DNA from: Thermoplasmata archaeon
GTDB lineage: Archaea; Thermoplasmatota; Thermoplasmata; Thermoplasmatales; Thermoplasmataceae
Direction: 5' to 3'
Length of the DNA: 12,304 bases
NCBI GenBank assembly: GCA_021850745.1
Contig: JAJZKX010000025.1
Coordinates: 1-12,304, forward strand
Part shown: piece by piece, positions 1 through 5,781 of the stretch
How positions within the stretch are numbered: position 1 is the stretch's first letter
Layout of the letters: each line of letters starts with the position of its first letter
Notes under the pieces: model-generated
Database searches by the model: none
Told to the model about the DNA's origin: nothing
Seen by the model: only the letters and a program-made list of their open reading frames with translations
Made by a program: the position numbers and the translations under genes

Positions 1-103
1 AGCGCAATTATATCGCCAACATAAACCTCTGTCGCCTGTCCCCGCACACACAAAATTGTAGGAATTCATAATGGATTTGCCGTGATTAGGGCCATTAGAA
101 AGC
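1..103. other. Upstream edge, no supported gene
   Basis: No convincing gene is visible here. On the minus strand one frame stays open from the window edge to a TGA at 66-68. Its only candidate starts are GTG (45-47) or TTG (51-53), with no ribosome site. It would encode about 15 residues ending VYVGDIIA before the edge, so it may be the first codons of a gene that continues to the left. This cannot be decided from the window. Confidence 0.3.
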
Positions 104-164
104 TATGGTACCATGGATATACCATAAGGAAAAACGATAAAGGTTGCATGGATAACTAAAGGAG
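104..164 (+). promoter_or_regulatory. Promoter, inverted-repeat operator candidate and RBS of the beta-oxidation operon
   Basis: TATGGTA (104-110) and TACCATA (120-126) form a perfect 7-bp inverted repeat with a 9-nt spacer. The left part also contains the 10-bp perfect palindrome ATGGTACCAT (105-114), so there are three related half-sites. The right arm merges with a TATA-like stretch, GATATACCATAA (116-127). A start site about 25 nt downstream would give a short leader carrying GGAG at 161-164, 7 nt before the ATG. A protein bound to the repeat would cover the TATA element, which suggests repression. The regulator is not in the window. The repeat is seen directly; the operator role is inferred. 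Confidence 0.5.
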
Positions 165-171
165 AGAAATC

Positions 172-2139
172 ATGATAAATAGTGTAGGGGTTATTGGAGC
201 AGGAACGATGGGCCACGGCATAGCTGAGGTCTGTGCAATATCGGGCCTTGAGGTTTGCCTTGTGGATATCAGCGACGAATTCCTTATGGCAGCAAGGAAA
301 AAGATATCATGGAGTCTGGACAGCCTTGCCAGGAAGAAATTGATAAGTGAAAGTGCAGAAAAGGTAGTTTCACGAATAAGAACCAGTACGGATCTGAATG
401 ATCTTTCACAGGTGGATTGCATCATTGAGGCAGTGAAGGAGGATTTTACGGTAAAGGCGCGGCTTCTCAAGGATCTTTCCCACATACTCAAACCGGGATG
501 CATCATATCTTCCAACACATCCACGATTCCCATATCTGAACTGGCATCTGTGAGTGGACGGCCTGAATCATTCATAGGTCTTCATTTTTCGAATCCGCCC
601 ATAATAATGCCCATAGTGGAGATCATAATGGGCAATAACACAGAGGAATTGACCCTGAATGAGATAAAAGGCCTTGCCACGAGGTTGAAAAAGGACTTTG
701 TTGTGGTAAAGAAGGATGTGGCGGGATTCCTGATCAACAGGATAAACGACAGGATTATTACAGAGGCCCTTGCAATGCATGAAGAGGGCAGCAGCATAGA
801 AGAAATGGATTCCATGGTCAGGTTCAGGCTCAATTTTCCTATGGGGATCTTCGAGTTGCTCGATTTCGTGGGAATCGATGTCGTTTTCAATGCTAACCGT
901 GAATTGAGAGATCGGGGTTTTGATACTGCCTCATCAAAAATTCTCGAAAGCAAGGTAAAGTCTGGGAAGATAGGGATAAAGGTCGGTGAAGGATTCTACA
1001 GTTATCCAGCGGGAGGAGGTTATTCCAGGCACATGGTGATTCCAACACAGGGAATGTATTCGGTAAATCCGCTGAGGATGCTGTCAACCGCCATCAATGA
1101 GGCAGCATGGATCCTGAAGAATGAGGTGGCTACGGCTGAGGACATCGAAAAATCAATGGTAAAGGCTATGAACTGGCCGGAGGGTCCTCTTGCAATGGCT
1201 GACAGGTTTGGAATCAACAATGTTGTTGATATGCTGAAGCATATGCACGACGCAACCGGTCTCTCCCGATACGAACCGAATAGTCTTCTTCTGGGGATGG
1301 TAGAGGATGGAAAACTTGGGATGGAGACCGGGAAAGGATTCAGCCAATGGTTTTCTGAATCAACGAGCTATGGTTCAGTTATCTTCAGGAAACAGCGGGA
1401 TTATGCGGTTATAACGTTGAACAGACCTGAAAAACTCAATGCCCTCAACGAGGATGAATGGGGAGGCATCAGGTTGGCACTGGAGAGTGCAAGAGAGGAT
1501 GATGCAATCAGATCAATCATAATAAACGCTAAGGGCAGGGCCTTCTGCGCTGGAGACGACATTGAGATGATGAAGGGTTGGAAGAGCAAGCAGGATGTTG
1601 ACAGTTGGGTCATGAACTATGCCACTCCTCTTCTGGAACTGTTGGAGCGGTATCCCAAGCCAATCATTTCTGCAGTGAATGGGTTTGCTTTCGGAGGGGG
1701 ATGTGAACTCAACATGATGTTCGATATTGTTATTGCGGCAGAGGACGCTGTGTTTTCACTTCCGGAAGGGCTTATAGGTGCCATTCCACCCATAGGCACA
1801 ACATTGGGAACGGCACTTATCAGCAGAAAGTTGGCAAGATACGCATTGACGGGAGAATGGATTCCTGCAAAGGATGCAATGGAAATCGGCATTGTTGATG
1901 TGATAGTTCCCCCCGAACAGCTTTATATTGTTGCCGCTGAATTCGCCGGGAAGATTTCAAAGATGTCTCCCCTATCCATAAGGGAGATAAAGGCGGCAAT
2001 GAATTCGGTGAGATCGGTATTTTCACCAAACGTTTCGTTCGGAACAGATGCGCTGGCCCGACTTTCGCAAACAAAGGATTTTGCCGAAGGGCAGGATGCG
2101 TTTATCCATAAGAGAAAACCAGCATGGACTGGGAAATAA
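172..2139 (+). CDS. Bifunctional 3-hydroxyacyl-CoA dehydrogenase / enoyl-CoA hydratase
   Basis: This cytoplasmic fusion hydrates trans-2-enoyl-CoA and then oxidises (S)-3-hydroxyacyl-CoA to 3-oxoacyl-CoA with NAD. Residues 1-185 are the NAD-binding domain, with the Rossmann motif GVIGAGTMGHG at 6-16, SSNTS at 113-117 and the catalytic His138 in GLHFSNP. Two C-terminal dehydrogenase repeats follow, at about 186-280 (with Asn189) and 300-392. A crotonase domain fills about 400-655: AFCAGDD at 458-463 supplies the oxyanion hole, and both catalytic Glu are present, Glu512 in GGGCEL and Glu532 in LPEGLIG. The order dehydrogenase-then-hydratase is the archaeal arrangement, as in the crotonyl-CoA hydratase/3-hydroxybutyryl-CoA dehydrogenase of Sulfolobales, and is the reverse of FadB. 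At 655 residues it looks complete. The start is set by GGAG at 161-164. It is the first gene of a two-gene operon with the acyl-CoA dehydrogenase. Chain-length preference cannot be read from the sequence. Confidence 0.93.
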   Translation: MINSVGVIGAGTMGHGIAEVCAISGLEVCLVDISDEFLMAARKKISWSLDSLARKKLISESAEKVVSRIRTSTDLNDLSQVDCIIEAVKEDFTVKARLLKDLSHILKPGCIISSNTSTIPISELASVSGRPESFIGLHFSNPPIIMPIVEIIMGNNTEELTLNEIKGLATRLKKDFVVVKKDVAGFLINRINDRIITEALAMHEEGSSIEEMDSMVRFRLNFPMGIFELLDFVGIDVVFNANRELRDRGFDTASSKILESKVKSGKIGIKVGEGFYSYPAGGGYSRHMVIPTQGMYSVNPLRMLSTAINEAAWILKNEVATAEDIEKSMVKAMNWPEGPLAMADRFGINNVVDMLKHMHDATGLSRYEPNSLLLGMVEDGKLGMETGKGFSQWFSESTSYGSVIFRKQRDYAVITLNRPEKLNALNEDEWGGIRLALESAREDDAIRSIIINAKGRAFCAGDDIEMMKGWKSKQDVDSWVMNYATPLLELLERYPKPIISAVNGFAFGGGCELNMMFDIVIAAEDAVFSLPEGLIGAIPPIGTTLGTALISRKLARYALTGEWIPAKDAMEIGIVDVIVPPEQLYIVAAEFAGKISKMSPLSIREIKAAMNSVRSVFSPNVSFGTDALARLSQTKDFAEGQDAFIHKRKPAWTGK

Positions 2140-2155
2140 GGAGGTAGATCAAGCA

Positions 2156-3307
2156 ATGAAAATTGATGGAGAATTAAGCGATGAACAGAAAATTATCACG
2201 GGGATGCTGGAAGAATACTGCAGGAGGAACGTCTCCCCTGCGTATGATGGATGGATTAAGGACAGGATTTTCCCAAGAAAACTGATGAAGGATCTGTCAG
2301 GACTCGTCCTGGGTACAGTGATTGCATCAGGAGGCAATGCCATTGATGAATTGACGCTTGGGCTTATTTCTGAAGTGATGGGAAAATATGAGGTTCCTGT
2401 GCCGGCATTTCTCACCATGCACTTTGCAAAGCTTCTCCCATTGATCAGTGATCAGGATACCAGGGAACGTTATCTTGACAGATACCTGAAAGGGGATCTG
2501 GTGATATGCGGTGGTTTTACAGAGCCAGGACAGGGTTCAGATTCCGCATCCATCAGCACAACCGCCACACAGGATGGGAACGTCTACAAGGTCAACGGGG
2601 AGAAATCATTCGTAAGCAGTCCGGGAATAGCGGATCTTCACATACTTTCTGTGAGGACATTGCAACTGGACTGGAACCAGAGGCACAGGGGAATCAGCCT
2701 GCTGGCCGTTGATGCTAGGGAGAACGGTGTTGAGCCGTATGATATGGAAAGCATGGCATCAGTATTCAAGGGTGACTTTGGAGGAATAAGGTTAAATGAT
2801 GTATCGGTTCCTAAGGGAAACCTAGCTGGAAAGGAAAATGGTGGTTTCCAGACACTTATGAAAATTCTCAACACCCAGAGGGTGCATGTTGGCCTTTACA
2901 CAATAGGAATGGCAGAAGCAAGCCTTTCTGATGCTATAGAATATGCAAAAACAAGAAAAACATTCGGCGAGCCAATCTCAAAACACCAGGCAGTCTCATT
3001 CAGGCTCGCAGAGGATTGGTCAAGGCTTGAATCGGTCAGGTTGCTTGCGTATAAGGCACTAGCAATGCAGGATAGTGGGATGGATAACAGTGCGGAATGC
3101 GCTGCGGTCAAGTGGCACGGATGCGAGGTGGCATTCGAGGCAGTGAGCCATGCCATGCAGACCTTTGGCGCCATAGGTTATGTCAAGACCTCATCGCTGG
3201 AGAGGAGATTCAGGGGTGCACGAGGCTTCCTCATTGGTGATGGAACCCCCGACATCCAGAAGCTCATAATAGCCAGGAAATTGTTCGGGCGGGAATTCTC
3301 GCCATAG
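2156..3307 (+). CDS. Acyl-CoA dehydrogenase family protein with Asp in place of the catalytic Glu
   Basis: This is a FAD-dependent acyl-CoA dehydrogenase-fold protein of 383 residues, the usual length. An in-frame ATG at 2048 lies inside the previous gene. The start chosen here follows AAGGAGGT at 2138-2145, which overlaps that gene's stop, and leaves 16 nt between the genes. The first family signature is FTEPGQGSDSAS (121-132). The FAD/dimer region includes RKTFG (267-271), and the C-terminal region runs from QTFGAIGY (335-342) to the IGDGTPDIQ segment (360-368). The medium-chain enzyme has YEGT at that last site with Glu as the proton-abstracting base; here the residue is Asp362. The alternative base position, used by isovaleryl-CoA and long-chain enzymes just before the conserved Arg242, is Gln241. 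It may therefore be slow, act on an unusual substrate, or use another base. Its place behind the hydratase/dehydrogenase fusion points to CoA-thioester oxidation. Confidence 0.9.
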   Translation: MKIDGELSDEQKIITGMLEEYCRRNVSPAYDGWIKDRIFPRKLMKDLSGLVLGTVIASGGNAIDELTLGLISEVMGKYEVPVPAFLTMHFAKLLPLISDQDTRERYLDRYLKGDLVICGGFTEPGQGSDSASISTTATQDGNVYKVNGEKSFVSSPGIADLHILSVRTLQLDWNQRHRGISLLAVDARENGVEPYDMESMASVFKGDFGGIRLNDVSVPKGNLAGKENGGFQTLMKILNTQRVHVGLYTIGMAEASLSDAIEYAKTRKTFGEPISKHQAVSFRLAEDWSRLESVRLLAYKALAMQDSGMDNSAECAAVKWHGCEVAFEAVSHAMQTFGAIGYVKTSSLERRFRGARGFLIGDGTPDIQKLIIARKLFGREFSP

Positions 3308-3321
3308 AGTTTCCATTCATC

Positions 3322-3768
3322 CTATTTGGTCGGGTCTCCTGCCGGTTTATTTTCCAGGTGAATGGTTTCAAACGTCATTACCACTTCTTTTCTCTGGTTA
3401 ATAGTTTTTCCTATAATCATCGCCTCAATCCTGTTGCCTTCCTTTTCAACCCTCTCCACAGTGAAATCAACATGAAGGGTATCGCCTATCCTTACAGGAA
3501 GAAAGAAGGAAACATTTCTTATACTTCTCAATGCCACAAACCTCTCGGGATCGATGCCCGTTTTCCTCACAACTAGTCCGAGGGACACGGAAAGGGTCAG
3601 GTATCCGTGCGTTATTCTGGACTTGAATGCACTTTTTTCAGCAAGCACAGCATCTGTATGCAGGTATGCCCAGTCGCCGCTGAAATACGAAAAAAACACC
3701 AGATCCGTTTCAGTAATTGTGCGCCCATCAGTTCTTATTATCTCCCCTTCCATTTTCACACCAAGCAT
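3322..3768 (-). CDS. MaoC-like hot-dog enoyl-CoA hydratase/dehydratase
   Basis: This is a single hot-dog domain of the MaoC/(R)-specific enoyl-CoA hydratase family, 148 residues, a normal length for a stand-alone member. The hydratase-2 region is SGDWAYLHTD (30-39). It retains the catalytic Asp32 and His37, but the usual Asn-Pro between them is Ala-Tyr. THGYLTLS (53-60) and a VRIGDTL turn (92-98) are typical. It ends 14 nt from the convergent acyl-CoA dehydrogenase and is divergent from the thiolase-fold gene, so it may answer to the same regulator. Two starts are possible: ATG 3768, leaderless and 23 nt from the TATA-like box at 3787-3795, or ATG 3753, giving 143 residues and preceded by a weak GGTG. 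Its stereochemistry would be opposite to the fused crotonase domain. It could serve a second hydration step, or be a partner subunit of the DUF35/thiolase-fold pair, as MaoC proteins are in steroid side-chain degradation. Confidence 0.82.
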   Translation of the reverse strand: MLGVKMEGEIIRTDGRTITETDLVFFSYFSGDWAYLHTDAVLAEKSAFKSRITHGYLTLSVSLGLVVRKTGIDPERFVALRSIRNVSFFLPVRIGDTLHVDFTVERVEKEGNRIEAMIIGKTINQRKEVVMTFETIHLENKPAGDPTK

Positions 3769-3786
3769 GAAATTATAGCGTGAATG

Positions 3787-3795
3787 TATATTATA
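3787..3795 (-). promoter_or_regulatory. TATA-like box of the MaoC gene
   Basis: Read on the minus strand this is TATAATATA, centred 23 nt upstream of the ATG at 3768. That distance gives a transcript starting at or just inside that codon. A start there would be leaderless; alternatively the transcript leaves about 12 nt before the second ATG at 3753. No Shine-Dalgarno is seen before 3768. Confidence 0.5.
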
Positions 3796-3853
3796 GTATC
3801 AATTGCTCTTTTCTTAATTTCGTCTATGCAATCACTTTCTCACTTTTATGCCC

Positions 3854-3891
3854 AAATATAATAAACATGCTTTTCGTATAACGAAAAGGAG
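3854..3891 (+). promoter_or_regulatory. Promoter, palindromic operator candidate and RBS of the thiolase-fold/DUF35 operon
   Basis: AAATATAATAAA (3854-3865) is a good archaeal TATA-like element. It is followed by the 17-nt perfect inverted repeat TTTTCGT-ATA-ACGAAAA (3871-3887). With initiation about 26 nt after the TATA centre, the repeat lies between TATA and the start site and reaches the first transcribed bases, a classic position for a repressor. Its right arm overlaps the AAGGAG ribosome site (3886-3891), 8 nt before the ATG. The repeat sequence differs from the one upstream of the first operon, so a different regulator or a degenerate site is implied. Confidence 0.6.
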
Positions 3892-3899
3892 AAAGAGAC

Positions 3900-5120
3900 A
3901 TGAGAAGAGTTGCTGTAGTTGGTACCGGACAGACTAAATTTGAGGCCAGAATACCCGAAAAAACCTATTATGAACTGGCTTTCGACGTGGCAAAGGAGGC
4001 ACTTAATGAGGCAGGAATCACGCATCGGGAAATAGACTCAGCAGTATATGGAATTTACAATGATCTCTTTGAGAGGCAGGTAATGCCTGACACATTTGTT
4101 CACGATTATCTTGGATTCTATGGCAAGTCAGGAACGAGAGTTACCACAGGCGGCGCAACGGGTGCTTACGCTTTCCGTGCAGGATACGCTGAAGTGGCTT
4201 CAGGGCTAAGCGATTCCACGATTGTCATCGGTGTGGAAAAAGCGCAGGATGTATTTGATTGGGCACAATACAAATCAACTCCGGAAGTCCTCAAATCCAT
4301 TGCCTACAGTTCAGACATGACATGGGAATACCCTCTGGGCCTCCAGGCGGCATCATCCTATGCACTTCTTGCCACGGCACATATGAGGAAATATGGCACA
4401 ACTGAGGAACAGGCAGCCCTGGTCAGCGTCAAGAATCATGGAAATGCGTTTCACAATCCCTATGCGCAGAGCCCAATGAAAATCACGGTAGATGATGTAA
4501 TGAGTTCCAGGATGATTTCTTACCCCTTCAAGATGCTTGATTGCAGCCTGTACACTGAGGGTGCATCTGCCGTGGTGCTCATGAGTGAGGAAAAAGTAAG
4601 GGAACACGGAATCAAGGATCCAGTATGGGTTGCGGGAATAGGTTCATCAAATGACCGTTCGTTTCCCGGGTTCCGTAGCACCAATGACTTTCTTGGAAAC
4701 TATGGAGATATCGCCGATCTCAGGGGACATTACGAAGCTGCAAGGTTGGCATATAAAGCATCAGGCATCCAGAACCCACTCAAAGAGCTTGACCTCGCCG
4801 AAATTCACGACGCGTTCAGCTTCACCGAAATTCAGGGATATGAAGCAATGGGTCTCGCCTTGCCGGGAAAAGGAGAAAAATTCATTGAAGACGGGATACC
4901 ACAGATCAAAGGCGATCTGCCAGTTTCACCATCCGGTGGGCTGATAGGTGCCGGTCATGCTGTTGGCGCTACAGGAGTAATGCAGATTGTTGAGATAACA
5001 AAACAGCTTATGGAAAAGGCTGGAAAGAGGCAGGTAGAGATAAATAGTGGAAAGGGGCTTGCACATTCAATTGGAGGGCCCGGTTCATCCTATTGCACTG
5101 TAACAATCCTGGAGGCATAA
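3900..5120 (+). CDS. Thiolase-fold protein lacking the nucleophilic Cys; candidate CoA-thioester aldolase
   Basis: This is a full-length 406-residue member of the thiolase superfamily in the SCP-x/archaeal branch. Family features are the N-terminal VAVVGTGQTKF (4-14), SGLSDSTIVIGVEK (101-114), LDCSLYTEGASA (213-224), the HDAF motif with His303, GHAVGATG with His353, and HSIGGPG with His389. At the motif that normally reads ACASGG the sequence is TTGGATGAY (82-90), so Gly85 replaces the Cys that forms the acyl-enzyme. The only Cys residues are at 215 and 399, neither at an active-site position. It should therefore not perform ordinary thiolysis or Claisen condensation. Among known relatives, Ltp2 of actinobacteria also lacks this Cys and acts as a retro-aldolase on a tertiary 3-hydroxyacyl-CoA together with a DUF35 protein. 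The next gene here is a DUF35 protein 2 nt away. An aldolase role is an inference; a structural or condensing role remains possible. The start is set by AAGGAG at 3886-3891. Confidence 0.88.
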   Translation: MRRVAVVGTGQTKFEARIPEKTYYELAFDVAKEALNEAGITHREIDSAVYGIYNDLFERQVMPDTFVHDYLGFYGKSGTRVTTGGATGAYAFRAGYAEVASGLSDSTIVIGVEKAQDVFDWAQYKSTPEVLKSIAYSSDMTWEYPLGLQAASSYALLATAHMRKYGTTEEQAALVSVKNHGNAFHNPYAQSPMKITVDDVMSSRMISYPFKMLDCSLYTEGASAVVLMSEEKVREHGIKDPVWVAGIGSSNDRSFPGFRSTNDFLGNYGDIADLRGHYEAARLAYKASGIQNPLKELDLAEIHDAFSFTEIQGYEAMGLALPGKGEKFIEDGIPQIKGDLPVSPSGGLIGAGHAVGATGVMQIVEITKQLMEKAGKRQVEINSGKGLAHSIGGPGSSYCTVTILEA

Positions 5121-5122
5121 AC

Positions 5123-5680
5123 ATGGATAAATCTATAGAAAAAGCGAAAGAAACGTCACGGAAAGAATTCAGGTCTGAACCGCTGGAGAAGATTATAGAT
5201 GATCTTATTGCAAAGCAGGTAGCTGCTTCTCCTGTGCCCCTAATAAATGATCCGTTCCTGGAGGTGCCGGACAAGATGATCATGACGTACAAATACAGCC
5301 TTGGCGGCATCTCCAAATTCTTTGTTGATCTTCGTGACAGAGGCATACTATCAGGCACCAGATGTACCAGGTGCGGTTTCCGGTTTTTCCCTCCAAGGGT
5401 ATCATGCAGTGAGTGCTATGGGGACACGGAATGGTTTGAGGTAAACCTTGATGGAATAGTGATAACAAGTTCAACTTCGTGGTATGCCACTTCTGAGTTC
5501 TTCGGCAAGGTTCCATATGCGGTTGCATATGTTAAACCATCAAATGCAGACACCGGCATGCTGCAGAGAGTTGATCTCGCTGGAAGAAATGTGGTTGAAC
5601 CGGGAACAAAGGTCAAGGCAGTTTTCAACGAGAAGAGGCGCGGATCAGTTTCGGACTTCTGGTATGTCATCGACGGATAG
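5123..5680 (+). CDS. DUF35 Zn-ribbon/OB-fold protein, partner of the thiolase-fold protein
   Basis: This is a 185-residue member of the DUF35 family (COG1545), once annotated as nucleic-acid binding. It has a rubredoxin-like Zn ribbon with CTRC (81-84) and CSEC (95-98), then an OB-fold from about 105 to 175. The first 65 residues form a charged helical extension leading into the ribbon. DUF35 proteins are known partners of thiolase-fold enzymes: they join thiolase to HMG-CoA synthase in archaeal mevalonate synthesis and are required for the Ltp2 aldolase, where the OB-fold helps shape the CoA channel. Only 2 nt separate it from the thiolase-fold gene, and GGAGG (5111-5115) lies inside that gene's last codons, so the two are translationally linked. 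An ATG 30 nt earlier was rejected because it precedes this ribosome site and overlaps the upstream CDS. Function as a complex subunit is a strong inference. Confidence 0.87.
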   Translation: MDKSIEKAKETSRKEFRSEPLEKIIDDLIAKQVAASPVPLINDPFLEVPDKMIMTYKYSLGGISKFFVDLRDRGILSGTRCTRCGFRFFPPRVSCSECYGDTEWFEVNLDGIVITSSTSWYATSEFFGKVPYAVAYVKPSNADTGMLQRVDLAGRNVVEPGTKVKAVFNEKRRGSVSDFWYVIDG

Positions 5681-5730
5681 AATGGTGCAAACTGCAGAGT
5701 AGAATGGTAGGAAGCGCACTTAATCCCAAA

Positions 5731-5780
5731 GGAGGTAATGCTTGAAATCTGATGCTTTAATGTCGAAAATAATAAATTAG
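5731..5780 (+). promoter_or_regulatory. GGAGGT site with a 12-codon mini-ORF, and TATA-like stretch, before the membrane protein
   Basis: GGAGGT at 5731-5736 is an excellent ribosome site that serves no annotated gene. Six nt after GGAGG, a TTG at 5742 opens a 12-codon frame (LKSDALMSKIIN) that stops at 5778-5780, one base before the membrane gene's first ATG. The bases 5737-5753 match 5804-5820 at 15 of 17 positions, so the beginning of a reading frame may have been duplicated. AAATAATAAAT (5767-5777) could be a TATA box for a start at 5809. This could be a leader peptide or a relic start. Confidence 0.3.
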
Positions 5781-5781
5781 C

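Noticed and set aside
1..53. Minus-strand open frame running off the window's left edge (VRGQATEVYVGDIIA)
   Set aside because: Only about 15 codons are visible, with a non-ATG start and no ribosome site. It could be the beginning of a real gene but cannot be supported.
2048..2155. N-terminal extension of the acyl-CoA dehydrogenase from an earlier in-frame ATG
   Set aside because: It lies within the upstream gene in another frame. The ATG at 2156 has a perfect AAGGAGGT and gives the standard family length.
5093..5122. N-terminal extension of the DUF35 protein
   Set aside because: It overlaps the thiolase-fold gene, and the ribosome site GGAGG lies after this ATG and before the one at 5123.
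5678..5708. Direct repeat TAGAATGGT at 5678-5686 and 5700-5708
   Set aside because: Only nine bases and two copies, overlapping the DUF35 stop codon. It is compatible with chance and has no evident function.
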